Shown: in pieces, positions 1-9,897 of the stretch
Layout of the letters: each line of letters opens with the position of its first letter
Position numbering within the stretch: position 1 is the first letter of the stretch
Source: Synechococcus sp. PROS-7-1
GTDB taxonomy: Bacteria > Cyanobacteriota > Cyanobacteriia > PCC-6307 > Cyanobiaceae
DNA: 64,000 nucleotides
Reading direction: 5' to 3'
NCBI RefSeq assembly: GCF_014279795.1
Contig: NZ_CP047945.1
Span: 826,572-890,571 of the forward strand
Position numbers and translations under genes: made by a program
The notes under the pieces: model-generated
Seen by the model: the letters and a program-made list of their open reading frames with translations, nothing else
Told to the model about the DNA's origin: nothing
Databases searched by the model: none

Positions 1-2
1 TG

Positions 3-194
3 ATGGATGGGGCTGACCGTGAGGCCATGGCGGCACGGCTGAATGAAGGCCTTCGTGCCATCGAGGCAACACGAGCACTCGTCAATGCCAGTCCGGAGGC
101 AATGGCCGTGTCGATGGAGGCCATGGCACCGTGGCACCAGCTGGTGATGGAAGTCTGGGCTCTGGCGGCTCAGGTGACCAGGGCGTCGCGATGA
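3..194 (+). CDS. Hypothetical protein, possibly the 3' end of a larger gene
   Basis: This reading frame encodes 63 residues from an ATG at 3, but it lies at the window edge, so the true start may be upstream. The peptide is Ala/Met-rich and looks helical (many Glu-Ala-Met repeats), with no transmembrane segment or known motif. Its TGA stop (192-194) overlaps the ATG of the DUF2752 gene in an ATGA arrangement, so the two are probably co-translated. I do not recognise the family. Confidence 0.5.
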   Translation: MDGADREAMAARLNEGLRAIEATRALVNASPEAMAVSMEAMAPWHQLVMEVWALAAQVTRASR

Positions 195-586
195 GGAGCA
201 CTTCAGGCCATCGACGCAGCGGTTGGATCAGTCTGGGTGTGCTGGCTGCTCTCGTTCTGCGCGCTCGAGGCGTGCCCTTGCTGCTGCCAGGGTGCCCGCT
301 GCGAACGCTCACAGGAATCCCTTGTCCCACCTGCTTTTTGACCCGTTCTGCTCTGGCGACGCTGCACGGTGATCTCGGAGAAGCTCTGGAGCTTCATCTC
401 TTCGGTCCGCCCCTGGTGTTAGGCCTGGGTTGGGTCGGATGGCGGCAGGGCGTCCTGGGTAGGGATTGGCCAAAACCGCAGAGCTCTGGCTGGCTCGTGC
501 TCCTGGCTCTTGGGGCAGCACTCGGTTTGTACTGGGCCCTGCGTCTGACGCTCTGGTTCGTTCTGGATGTCTCCCTGCCGGCTTAA
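191..586 (+). CDS. DUF2752 family membrane protein
   Basis: The 131-residue protein has the DUF2752 hallmark GIPCPTCFLTR near residue 45 (family pattern CPxCxxTR), followed by two hydrophobic segments, so it is a small inner-membrane protein of unknown role. The cysteine pair could bind metal or be redox-active; that is inference. I chose the ATG at 191 because it overlaps the upstream stop by 4 bp. A frame-compatible ATG at 131 would add 20 Gly/Ser-rich residues inside the preceding gene and is less likely. Confidence 0.8.
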   Translation: MRSTSGHRRSGWISLGVLAALVLRARGVPLLLPGCPLRTLTGIPCPTCFLTRSALATLHGDLGEALELHLFGPPLVLGLGWVGWRQGVLGRDWPKPQSSGWLVLLALGAALGLYWALRLTLWFVLDVSLPA

Positions 587-592
587 TCGGCG

Positions 593-1354
593 TCAGGTGC
601 CTTGGCGCAACTTGAGCAGGTTGCTTTCGTAAAACGCCAGGAGTTCGGCGTGGGTCTTCACGGGTTGTCCGTAGGCACTGCGCCCGGCATGGGTGGGAAA
701 GGAGGCCCACTCCGGCGCCAGCCGGTTCATGGCGGCCCGGGTCAGGCCATTGCGGTCAACCTCTTGAAGGGCGCCGCGTTTTTTCACCAGGTGCAAAGCC
801 GCCTGGTCCTGATGCTTGGGAGCGAAGCTGGGAAGCTTGAGGCTGCGGGCCGTTTCCTGCCAGGTGCTGGGCAGAAACTGGTAGGCGCCAGCAGCTGCAC
901 TGGTGTAGCGCTTCACGACGACGCGTTCGGGGTGACGGGACAGGTCTTGGAAAAGCCCGCCGCCGTAGAGGGTGCGGTAGCCAAGATCTCGGCCGTCCTT
1001 CCAGGTCCCTTCGGCGTACCGGATGGTGTTGAGCAGGGCCCGGCGTTCGGGCGTGATTGTGTACGGAGTTGCCTGGAGATCGTTGCCGCGATTGCCCTGT
1101 GCATCACCACGAAGAGCTTCGGCCACGGTCTGGGCCTGATCCACTCGCTTCTCTGAGCGTTCAGCCTGAATGCTTGTCCCCAACGTCATCATCAGACCCA
1201 CGCTGAGGGCTCCAAGGCCAAGAAACTTGGCTCCGGGGAACTTGGGAGAGCGGATCAGCGAGGCGGTTCGACGAAGCAAGTGGGCAACACTCCAAACGAT
1301 TCGAAGCGCCACCCTCGTCAATGGGCAGGGGGGCTGACGAGGGGGCCAGCCCAC
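593..1354 (-). CDS. Membrane-anchored lambda-type lysozyme (GH104-like)
   Basis: The 253-residue protein has an N-terminal basic region and one hydrophobic segment (about residues 45-63), then a domain resembling phage lambda endolysin R, a lytic transglycosylase. Visible matches are RYAEGT (catalytic-type Glu), LYGGGLFQDLSRHP, AAAGAYQFLPSTW and the KHQDQAALHLVKKRGAL region. It would cleave peptidoglycan in the periplasm, anchored or exported through the N-terminal segment. No holin, spanin or phage structural gene is nearby, so it looks like a domesticated cell-wall enzyme. The start is a GTG; the exact start is uncertain because the N-terminal 40 residues are Pro/Arg-rich. Confidence 0.8.
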   Translation of the reverse strand: MGWPPRQPPCPLTRVALRIVWSVAHLLRRTASLIRSPKFPGAKFLGLGALSVGLMMTLGTSIQAERSEKRVDQAQTVAEALRGDAQGNRGNDLQATPYTITPERRALLNTIRYAEGTWKDGRDLGYRTLYGGGLFQDLSRHPERVVVKRYTSAAAGAYQFLPSTWQETARSLKLPSFAPKHQDQAALHLVKKRGALQEVDRNGLTRAAMNRLAPEWASFPTHAGRSAYGQPVKTHAELLAFYESNLLKLRQGT

Positions 1355-1531
1355 CTCTTGACGCTGTGATCGGTGTATGCCTAGGCAGAAAGACTCAGCC
1401 TGGAATTGATTCGAGACCCATGAGACCCCCTCTCCTCACTGGTCAGCCCCCGTTCAGCGAGGTCCGTCCCCCTCAAGGGCTCTCAGGAAGCTTTAATCAT
1501 TAGGGAAACTTTTTAATTCCTCTGCCAGTGA

Positions 1532-2545
1532 TTAGCTGCGCGTGAGAAAGCCCAGGGCTTTGCGAACCCTTTGCACGCTGGCATCCGCAACGGCACCGGC
1601 TCGCTCTTGGCCGGTTTCCAAAACCGCGAGGAGCTGACCTCGGTCCTCCATCAGCGCGTGATATCGCTTCTGGATTGGCTCGAGGGCCGCCACGGTGGCC
1701 TCTGCAAGAAGGGGTTTGAATTGCCCCCACCCCATCTCAGCGCACTCCGCGGCTGCTGCCTCACGCCCTTTGCCGCTCAAAAGCGCATAGAGCCCGAGGA
1801 GATTGTCTGTCTCCGGCCGTTCAGGGTTGCCGAACTCGAGGCCCCGTTCCGGATCAGTCTTGGCCCGTTTGACCTTTTTGGTGATCAGTTCCGGAGGGTC
1901 GAGCAAGGTGATGCGGCTTCCCTCGTTTGGGTCGCTCTTGCTCATCTTGTTGCGACCGTCGGTGAGGCTCATCACCCGAGCACCATCCTTGAGGATGAGC
2001 GGTTTGGGTACCTTCAGGATCGGAGCGTCCTCGCTCCCGAACCTGGCATTGATGCGCTGCTGTGCGATGTCACGAGCAAGCTCCAGATGCTGTTTCTGGT
2101 CTTCTCCGACAGGGACAAGATCAGCGTCATAAAGAAGGATGTCAGCAGCCATGAGCACTGGGTAATCCAGGAGTCCCACAGACACGTTGTCCCCCTGTTT
2201 CACAGCCTTTTCCTTGAACTGGATCATGCGTTCCAGCCAGTTGAGGGGTGTGACGCAGTTCAGCAGCCAGCAGAGTTCGCTATGGGCGGGAACCTGGCTC
2301 TGCACAAAGATCGTGCAGAGCTCAGGATCAAGTCCGCAGGCCAGGTAGACCGCTGCGGTGGAGAGGGTGTCCTCCGCCAGGCGTTGCGGGTCGTGGGGCA
2401 CGGTTACGGCATGCAGATCAACCACGCAGAAGTACGTGTCGTGGTCGTGCTGTAGATCCACCCAGTTTCGGATTGCTCCGAGCCAGTTCCCCAGATGGAG
2501 GGCACCGGTTGGCTGGACGCCAGAAAGAACGCGTGGCCGACCCAT
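1532..2545 (-). CDS. trpS: Tryptophan--tRNA ligase
   Basis: Tryptophanyl-tRNA synthetase charges tRNA-Trp with tryptophan in the cytoplasm. The 337-residue length matches the bacterial enzyme (about 330-340). Class I signatures are visible: the HIGH-type motif GALHLGN near residue 14, the tryptophan-pocket region LLDYPVLMAADILLY, the GEDQKQHLELARD segment, and KMSKS near residue 200. The start is the ATG just 3 bp after the stop of the Gly/Arg-rich gene upstream, so both are likely one transcript. Confidence 0.97.
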   Translation of the reverse strand: MGRPRVLSGVQPTGALHLGNWLGAIRNWVDLQHDHDTYFCVVDLHAVTVPHDPQRLAEDTLSTAAVYLACGLDPELCTIFVQSQVPAHSELCWLLNCVTPLNWLERMIQFKEKAVKQGDNVSVGLLDYPVLMAADILLYDADLVPVGEDQKQHLELARDIAQQRINARFGSEDAPILKVPKPLILKDGARVMSLTDGRNKMSKSDPNEGSRITLLDPPELITKKVKRAKTDPERGLEFGNPERPETDNLLGLYALLSGKGREAAAAECAEMGWGQFKPLLAEATVAALEPIQKRYHALMEDRGQLLAVLETGQERAGAVADASVQRVRKALGFLTRS

Positions 2546-2548
2546 GGA

Positions 2549-3094
<546 letters not shown>

Positions 3095-3164
3095 GGCCTG
3101 GGGCCTGGAGTCAGGCGCAAGTGTGACGCATCACCGCAAACCCGCGAGTTTTGTGGGGAGCTTC

Positions 3165-3186
3165 GTCAGCTGTTTCAACAGCTGAC
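3165..3186. terminator. Perfect 10-bp inverted repeat between two minus-strand genes
   Basis: GTCAGCTGTT and its exact complement are separated by 2 nt, directly after the stop codon of the cation transporter gene. The position suits a terminator, but no T-run follows on the minus strand, so an operator for the gene starting at 3094 or an RNA-stabilising hairpin is equally possible. Confidence 0.45.
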
Positions 3187-4092
3187 TTAACCGTGGGTTC
3201 CCCGAAAGGTGATCTGTTGCTCCGCGTAATCCCTCGGCTCCAGGTGGATGGTGCAGCGCACCGGTCCGAAGCGGGTTTCTAGGCGTTCCTCGACCTGCTC
3301 GGTGATGCGATGGGCTGCGGCGAGGTCATCCACATCCACCACCATGTGCATGTCGATAAAAACTCTCTGACCCAGGACCCCTCGGCTGGCGATGTCGTGG
3401 CAGTTCAGAACGCCTGGAACTCCCATGGCTTGCTCGTGGATTGCTTCGGGGGCAATGGCGATGTGATCGACCAGCCAGGGCAGGTTGTCGCGCAGAACTT
3501 GCCAGCACACGCGGATCAGGATCACGGCCAGGGGCATGGCCAGGGCCAGATCCAGCCAGTTCACCTTGAAGATCCAGGCTCCTGTCAGTCCCACCAGCAC
3601 GATCACGGTGGTCCAGATGTCGCTTGTGGTGTGATTGGCATCGGCCAGAAGCAGCTGACTGTTGAGCTTTCGTCCCTGGCGGCGTTCGTAACGGGCCAGG
3701 AACACATTGAGAACGAGGACCAGGAGCAGCAACAGCAGTTCGGGTCCTTCGATCCGCAGCTCGGGTAGGCCCTCAAGAATTCGCTGTCCAGCAGTGATCA
3801 GGATCTCGATCGCGGTAAAGAAAATGAAGCCAGCGATCGCCAGGGCGCCGATGCCTTCGTATTTGTCGTGTCCGTAGGGGTGGTCCCGATCCGGCCTCGG
3901 GTCAGACAGGCTGTTGGTGATCAGGGCCAGAAGGCTCGAAAGCGCGTCCGTGGCGCTGTGCATGGCATCGGCAATCACCGCCAGGGATCCGCTCACCAAC
4001 CCCACCACAAGCTTCAGTGCGGTCATGCTGAGATTGATGGACAAGGCCACCATCAGCACCCGCTTCACCTCATCTCGGCGGTCGCTGGCCAT
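3187..4092 (-). CDS. Cation diffusion facilitator (CDF) family transporter
   Basis: This 301-residue inner-membrane protein matches the CDF family, proton antiporters exporting Zn2+, Fe2+ or Mn2+. The TM2 metal site appears as IADAMHSATDALSS (residue ~43 on, HxxxD type), followed by the loop RPDRDHPYGHDKYEG, more hydrophobic segments and a soluble C-terminal domain (about 210-300) with several His residues. I chose the ATG at 4092; a TTG at 4116 would add eight residues. The metal specificity cannot be read from the sequence. Confidence 0.92.
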   Translation of the reverse strand: MASDRRDEVKRVLMVALSINLSMTALKLVVGLVSGSLAVIADAMHSATDALSSLLALITNSLSDPRPDRDHPYGHDKYEGIGALAIAGFIFFTAIEILITAGQRILEGLPELRIEGPELLLLLLVLVLNVFLARYERRQGRKLNSQLLLADANHTTSDIWTTVIVLVGLTGAWIFKVNWLDLALAMPLAVILIRVCWQVLRDNLPWLVDHIAIAPEAIHEQAMGVPGVLNCHDIASRGVLGQRVFIDMHMVVDVDDLAAAHRITEQVEERLETRFGPVRCTIHLEPRDYAEQQITFRGTHG

Positions 4093-4245
4093 GGGCAGCT
4101 GGTTCTTACCTTTCAACCATATGGAGTGCTGTCCGTCCTGGCTGCAAGGGAGGGTCGGATTGCCTGCTGCACGATTGCAGGCTGGTCACCAAGGTGTGCC
4201 AGAGGCAGCAGAGTGAGCTAGGAAAGCCGGGTCCGTGGACCCGTT

Positions 4246-5604
4246 GTGCAGTTTCCGGTTCAATCGATCCGCAACCTGGCCGGCTCCGGTTGGTCTCTCT
4301 CTCCTCAGCTGGTGAGGCGGCTGGCTGTTTCCGCCGGTGTACTCACTGCTGGGCACTGGCTGCTCACCGATGTGGCGCACATTCCCGGAGGAGGATTTGG
4401 CGTTGTTGCGGCAGGTGCAGGCCTCTGGTGGCTGACCCGGCCGGTGAAGGCTCCTTCCTTTAAGGAGCCTGAATCGCTGAAAGCCTGGGTTCAGCGCTGC
4501 GAACAGGTGCTGGGCCAGTTCGCCGAACTTGAGACGGCCCTTGGACTCACCGAACTGAGGGCTCCCCGAGCAGCCGAGCTGCAACAGAGGCTGGCGTTCG
4601 ACGATCCGCTCAGTCTTGGGGTTGTGGCCACTGACGGCACACCGTTGCCATCAACGGAGCGACTGCAGTCCGCGCTGGCGGGGGTGCGCAACCTTGACCT
4701 TTGCATCGGACGGCCTCTTCCGGTTGTTGGCACATCCTGGAGCTGGCCAGCCGATCTGCAGCAGCTCGATGTTCTTCTGCATGTGTTGTCCTTGCCACTG
4801 CGGGCGGCTGATCTGCTCTGGCTGGAGCAGCTGCCTGTTGATCGCCCTGTTTGGTTGCTTCTCGAGTCAGAGTCCTCCACTGCCGAGCAGATCCAGGCTT
4901 TGATCTGTCAGCTGCCGGAGCGCTGGCATTCGCGGCTTCTCCCTTGGGAGGGAACCGCAGCGACTCTGAGGACGGTGCTTCAACCTGTGCGTCGTCAGCT
5001 CGAGGATCCGCAACGGGTTCGGGAGTGCACACGCCAACGGCTGTTGCGTGACCTGCATCGCCAGTGGCAGGCCGAATTGGAAGGGTTTCGCAGAGAACGG
5101 TTTCGTGCTCTGCTTCAGCGCAGCCAATGGATTGTGGCCGGTGTGGTGGCGGCCTCACCGGTGCCCAGTGTCGATCTGTTGGCCGTCGCGGTCGGCAACG
5201 GTCTGATGGTCAAGGAGATGGCCACGATCTGGAATTGCACTTGGAGTCAGGATGTCTTGCAGGTTGTGGTTCGTCAGCTCGGAGGGGCCGCGCTCGCTCA
5301 GGGCGTTGTGGAGTGGAGCGGGCAGGCTCTGCTTGGTCTTGCCAAGCTCGATGGAGCGAGCTGGCTGGCCGCTGGCGCGGTGCAGGCGTTGAGTGCTGCT
5401 TACCTCACCCGCGTCGTGGGCGCGTCGATGGCCGACTGGATGGCTCTCAATGCGGGTGTTGCGGAGCCTGACCTGGAGGAACTCAAACGTCAGGCTCCGT
5501 TGCTGGTGGCCCGTGCGGCAGAGCGTGAACGGCTTGATCTCCCCGTTTTCGCAAACCAGGCACGCGACTGGATCCGAGCAAGGAGCGACTGGAGCGCCGC
5601 CTAG
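4246..5604 (+). CDS. DUF697 membrane protein with a degenerate GTPase-like domain
   Basis: The 452-residue protein has N-terminal hydrophobic segments (about 25-65), a central GTPase-shaped region (about 120-240) and a C-terminal DUF697 domain (about 285-420) with VAASPVPSVDLLAVAVGNGLM. In related cyanobacterial proteins the central part is an Era-like GTPase. Here the expected P-loop reads VVATDGTPLPSTE, lacking the GK[ST] signature, and no NKxD is evident, so nucleotide binding is probably lost. The start is a GTG. An 11-bp inverted repeat lies just after the stop. Confidence 0.72.
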   Translation: MQFPVQSIRNLAGSGWSLSPQLVRRLAVSAGVLTAGHWLLTDVAHIPGGGFGVVAAGAGLWWLTRPVKAPSFKEPESLKAWVQRCEQVLGQFAELETALGLTELRAPRAAELQQRLAFDDPLSLGVVATDGTPLPSTERLQSALAGVRNLDLCIGRPLPVVGTSWSWPADLQQLDVLLHVLSLPLRAADLLWLEQLPVDRPVWLLLESESSTAEQIQALICQLPERWHSRLLPWEGTAATLRTVLQPVRRQLEDPQRVRECTRQRLLRDLHRQWQAELEGFRRERFRALLQRSQWIVAGVVAASPVPSVDLLAVAVGNGLMVKEMATIWNCTWSQDVLQVVVRQLGGAALAQGVVEWSGQALLGLAKLDGASWLAAGAVQALSAAYLTRVVGASMADWMALNAGVAEPDLEELKRQAPLLVARAAERERLDLPVFANQARDWIRARSDWSAA

Positions 5605-5612
5605 CTTCAAGT

Positions 5613-5637
5613 AGCTTCATGAAGTGTTCATGAAGCT
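5613..5637. terminator. Perfect 11-bp inverted repeat upstream of psbA1
   Basis: AGCTTCATGAA, a GTG loop and TTCATGAAGCT form a perfect dyad 8 bp after the DUF697 stop and 131 bp before the psbA start. It contains two TTCATGAA palindromes 11 bp apart, one helical turn. No T-run follows. It may end the upstream transcript or be a tandem operator for the light-regulated psbA promoter; both are inference. Confidence 0.5.
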
Positions 5638-5768
5638 GTCGTGAATTAATGCTGCGAGATGACTCGAATCATGTGAAGTCGTGATTCTTGATCGACAACT
5701 CCATAGCCTTAATTTCGAATCCAGGCTCTCTTTGAGCGTCCAGATTCGCACCCGTACTCATTTGTTCT

Positions 5769-6845
5769 ATGGCTACCGCAATTCGCAGCGGTCGCACCGG
5801 CAGCTGGGAAAGCTTCTGTCAGTGGGTCACCGACACCAATAACCGCATTTATGTGGGTTGGTTCGGTGTGCTGATGATTCCCTGTCTGCTGGCTGCTACC
5901 ACCTGCTTCATCGTTGCTTTCATCGCAGCGCCCGCCGTCGACATCGACGGCATCCGTGAGCCCGTCGCCGGCTCCCTGATCTACGGAAACAACATCATTT
6001 CTGGTGCTGTTGTTCCTTCCTCGAACGCCATCGGCCTTCACTTCTATCCCATCTGGGAAGCTGCCTCCCTCGACGAGTGGCTGTACAACGGCGGTCCTTA
6101 CCAGCTGGTTGTCTTCCACTTCCTGATCGGCATCTCCGCCTACATGGGGCGCCAGTGGGAGCTCTCCTACCGCCTGGGCATGCGTCCCTGGATCTGCGTT
6201 GCTTACAGCGCTCCCCTGTCGGCTGCCTTCGCTGTGTTCCTGGTGTATCCCTTCGGTCAGGGTTCCTTCTCTGACGGCATGCCCCTGGGCATCTCCGGCA
6301 CCTTCAACTTCATGCTGGTGTTCCAGGCAGAGCACAACATCCTGATGCACCCCTTCCACATGATGGGCGTCGCAGGTGTGTTCGGTGGCTCCCTGTTCTC
6401 CGCCATGCACGGCTCCCTGGTGACCTCCTCACTGGTGCGTGAAACCACCGAGAGCGAGTCCCAGAACTACGGCTACAAGTTCGGCCAAGAGGAAGAGACC
6501 TACAACATCGTGGCTGCCCACGGTTACTTCGGTCGCCTGATCTTCCAATACGCCTCCTTCAATAACAGCCGCAGCCTTCACTTCTTCCTGGCTGCCTGGC
6601 CTGTGGTCGGCATCTGGTTCACCTCCATGGGCATCAGCACCATGGCGTTCAACCTGAACGGCTTCAATTTCAACCAGTCGGTTCTGGATGCTCAGGGCCG
6701 TGTCCTGAACACCTGGGCTGATGTGCTGAACCGCGCCAACCTCGGCATGGAAGTGATGCACGAGCGCAACGCTCACAACTTCCCCCTCGACCTGGCTGCG
6801 ACCGAGTCCACTCCTGTGGCTCTGCAAGCACCCACCATCGGCTGA
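5769..6845 (+). CDS. psbA: Photosystem II D1 protein, D1:1-type (low-light) isoform
   Basis: D1 is the photosystem II reaction-centre subunit that carries the Mn-cluster ligands and the QB plastoquinone site in the thylakoid membrane. The 358-residue sequence matches D1 end to end, including five membrane spans, [20 protein letters not shown], the QB-site region, and [15 protein letters not shown] at the C-terminus, whose tail is processed after Ala344. At the site equivalent to residue 130 it has Gln (YMGRQWE), the mark of the D1:1 form used under moderate light. The neighbouring stretch GISAYMG differs from the GIFCYMG of the second copy. The start is the ATG giving MATAIRSG. Confidence 0.98.
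   Translation: MATAIRSGRTGSWESFCQWVTDTNNRIYVGWFGVLMIPCLLAATTCFIVAFIAAPAVDIDGIREPVAGSLIYGNNIISGAVVPSSNAIGLHFYPIWEAASLDEWLYNGGPYQLVVFHFLIGISAYMGRQWELSYRLGMRPWICVAYSAPLSAAFAVFLVYPFGQGSFSDGMPLGISGTFNFMLVFQAEHNILMHPFHMMGVAGVFGGSLFSAMHGSLVTSSLVRETTESESQNYGYKFGQEEETYNIVAAHGYFGRLIFQYASFNNSRSLHFFLAAWPVVGIWFTSMGISTMAFNLNGFNFNQSVLDAQGRVLNTWADVLNRANLGMEVMHERNAHNFPLDLAATESTPVALQAPTIG
6249..6562 (+). repeat. psbA homogenised block, copy 1
   Basis: This 314-bp stretch is base-for-base identical to 8679-8992 in the second psbA, including third codon positions, while flanking parts of the genes differ at many sites. This pattern indicates recent gene conversion. Confidence 0.92.
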
Positions 6846-6884
6846 GGCTGAAGTCTCCAAAAGATTCAGCGTCAGTTGAATCGG

Positions 6885-6912
6885 AAAGCCCCCTCTCACG
6901 AGGGGGCTTTTT
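6885..6912. terminator. Rho-independent terminator of psbA1
   Basis: AAAGCCCCCT and AGGGGGCTTT pair around a CTCACG loop and are followed by T residues. Both arms have A/T ends, so it can serve psbA1 on the plus strand and gap1, which ends at 6924, on the minus strand. The same element follows the second psbA. Confidence 0.9.
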
Positions 6913-6923
6913 GTTGTGCTGGT

Positions 6924-8015
<1,092 letters not shown>

Positions 8016-8195
8016 TCAGGGTGAGTGACCTGAATCATTCATCAGCCGGCCTTATCAGGCCCATCACCAATCCTCGTGGTGTATGGGCCCCGCACTTGGT
8101 TGTGGATGCGCAAAGTTCCTTTACATTGCGATGGTCGGTAATCCGACTTTCTTTACCGCTGAAGGGTTTTCCCTGAGGCTTTCTCCCCCGTACTC

Positions 8196-9275
8196 ATGAC
8201 CACCACCATTCAGCAGCGCTCCGGCGCCAATGGCTGGCAGTCCTTCTGCGAGTGGGTCACCTCCACCAACAACCGCCTGTATGTGGGCTGGTTCGGTGTG
8301 CTGATGATCCCCACCCTGCTGGCTGCCACCACCTGCTTCATCGTTGCTTTCATCGCAGCGCCCCCCGTCGACATCGACGGCATCCGTGAGCCCGTCGCCG
8401 GCTCCCTGATCTACGGAAACAACATCATCTCTGGTGCTGTTGTTCCTTCCTCGAACGCCATCGGCCTTCACTTCTATCCCATCTGGGAAGCTGCCTCTCT
8501 CGACGAGTGGCTGTACAACGGCGGTCCTTACCAGCTGGTTGTCTTCCACTTCCTGATCGGCATCTTCTGCTACATGGGCCGCGAGTGGGAACTCTCCTAC
8601 CGCCTCGGCATGCGCCCCTGGATCTGCGTTGCTTACAGCGCACCTGTGGCTGCTGCCTCCGCCGTGTTCCTGGTGTACCCCTTCGGTCAGGGTTCCTTCT
8701 CTGACGGCATGCCCCTGGGCATCTCCGGCACCTTCAACTTCATGCTGGTGTTCCAGGCAGAGCACAACATCCTGATGCACCCCTTCCACATGATGGGCGT
8801 CGCAGGTGTGTTCGGTGGCTCCCTGTTCTCCGCCATGCACGGCTCCCTGGTGACCTCCTCACTGGTGCGTGAAACCACCGAGAGCGAGTCCCAGAACTAC
8901 GGCTACAAGTTCGGCCAAGAGGAAGAGACCTACAACATCGTGGCTGCCCACGGTTACTTCGGTCGCCTGATCTTCCAATACGCCTCCTTCAACAACAGCC
9001 GCAGCCTTCACTTCTTCCTGGCTGCCTGGCCTGTGGTCGGCATCTGGTTCACTGCCCTGGGCGTCAGCACCATGGCTTTCAACCTGAACGGTTTCAACTT
9101 CAACCAGTCCATCCTTGATGGTCAGGGCCGCGTCCTGAACACCTGGGCTGATGTGCTGAACCGCGCCAACCTCGGCATGGAAGTGATGCACGAGCGCAAC
9201 GCTCACAACTTCCCCCTCGACCTGGCAGCTGCTGAGTCCACTCCTGTGGCTCTGCAAGCACCCGCCATCGGCTGA
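8196..9275 (+). CDS. psbA: Photosystem II D1 protein, D1:2-type (high-light) isoform
   Basis: This second D1 has 359 residues and Glu at residue 130 (YMGREWE). That is the form which replaces D1:1 under high light in cyanobacteria, by stronger hydrogen bonding to the D1 pheophytin. All conserved D1 segments and the C-terminal processing region are present. It differs from the first copy mainly at the N-terminus ([10 protein letters not shown]), around 124-150 and at a few C-terminal sites; the middle is identical at DNA level. An 11-nt motif, CCCGTACTCAT (8187-8197), contains this ATG and also occurs at 5751-5761 upstream of the first psbA. Confidence 0.98.
   Translation: MTTTIQQRSGANGWQSFCEWVTSTNNRLYVGWFGVLMIPTLLAATTCFIVAFIAAPPVDIDGIREPVAGSLIYGNNIISGAVVPSSNAIGLHFYPIWEAASLDEWLYNGGPYQLVVFHFLIGIFCYMGREWELSYRLGMRPWICVAYSAPVAAASAVFLVYPFGQGSFSDGMPLGISGTFNFMLVFQAEHNILMHPFHMMGVAGVFGGSLFSAMHGSLVTSSLVRETTESESQNYGYKFGQEEETYNIVAAHGYFGRLIFQYASFNNSRSLHFFLAAWPVVGIWFTALGVSTMAFNLNGFNFNQSILDGQGRVLNTWADVLNRANLGMEVMHERNAHNFPLDLAAAESTPVALQAPAIG
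8679..8992 (+). repeat. psbA homogenised block, copy 2
   Basis: Identical over 314 bp to 6249-6562 in the first psbA (offset 2430 bp). Synonymous differences appear immediately outside the block. Confidence 0.92.
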
Positions 9276-9317
9276 GGCTGAAGTCTCTACCAAAAGATTC
9301 AGCGTCAGTTGAATCGG

Positions 9318-9345
9318 AAAGCCCCCTCTCACGAGGGGGCTTTTT
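9318..9345 (+). terminator. Rho-independent terminator of psbA2
   Basis: The same AAAGCCCCCT / CTCACG / AGGGGGCTTT hairpin and T-run as after the first psbA. The match extends through most of the 3' untranslated region (from the stop to about 9361), apart from a short insertion near 9287. Confidence 0.92.
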
Positions 9346-9416
9346 GTTGTGCTGGTTCAGGCTGAATGCTCTCGTGATTGCTGGTGATGAGACCTGCTGC
9401 TCCTCTCGTTGAACCG

Positions 9417-9881
9417 ATGTGCGGGATTTGTGCGCTGCATCAGAACTCACCTCAGCTCGAACCCATGGAGATCTGGAGAAGTGAGCATTGGTTGCTGCGT
9501 CACCATCCCCATCCCAGTCCCCTCGCAGGTTGGTGTTTGCTGGATGTCCGGCGCCATTGCGGAGGACCCGTTGATTTCTCTGTTGCAGAAGCAGCGGACT
9601 GGGGCTTGATCGTGCAGCGCGCCTCGCGCCTGGTGAAGCACGTCAGCGGTTGTGATCGTGTGTACGCCATTGCCTTCGGGGAGGGAGCACGCCATCTGCA
9701 TCTGCACCTCATCCCTCGTTGCAATGGGATCCCCGAGACGGAGGCCTGGGCCGTTGCAGACCTCTACCGGGATGTGCAGCACAACTGCCGAGCAGCGGCA
9801 GCTGAAATCGAGGTTGAGGCCTGGATTCAAACGGCACGACAAAGGGCCCCTCGCCTGATGGACGAGGGGCCCGAGGGGTAA
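9417..9881 (+). CDS. HIT-like (histidine triad) protein
   Basis: The 154-residue protein carries a histidine-triad-like motif, RHLHLHLIPR, near residue 100. HIT proteins are nucleotide hydrolases or transferases, and the last His of the triad is the usual nucleophile. The N-terminus, MCGICALH, gives a CxxC pair of the sort that binds zinc with downstream His in some HIT proteins. I chose the ATG at 9417 rather than the TTG at 9378 because it places this pair at the N-terminus. Its last codons overlap a strong hairpin. Confidence 0.72.
   Translation: MCGICALHQNSPQLEPMEIWRSEHWLLRHHPHPSPLAGWCLLDVRRHCGGPVDFSVAEAADWGLIVQRASRLVKHVSGCDRVYAIAFGEGARHLHLHLIPRCNGIPETEAWAVADLYRDVQHNCRAAAAEIEVEAWIQTARQRAPRLMDEGPEG
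9844..9872. terminator. GC-rich hairpin inside the end of the HIT gene
   Basis: GGGCCCCTCG and CGAGGGGCCC pair perfectly around a 9-nt loop, in the last coding bases of the HIT gene and facing the end of katG at 9898. There is no clear T-run. It probably blocks read-through between the convergent genes. Confidence 0.55.
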
Positions 9882-9897
9882 GGGCCTGACGACTGCT

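Noticed and set aside
593-1354. Prophage remnant suspected from the lambda-type lysozyme
   Set aside because: No holin, tail, capsid, integrase or attachment-site repeats seen nearby.
1571-2455. 294-residue plus-strand frame
   Set aside because: Shadow of trpS on the other strand; no family features.
5709-6410. 233-residue minus-strand frame over psbA
   Set aside because: Shadow of psbA. A near-identical frame appears over the second copy because the genes are near-identical.
8101-8180. Promoter -35/-10 for psbA2
   Set aside because: TTTACA-like and TAAT-like elements are present but with poor spacing, so no promoter is claimed.
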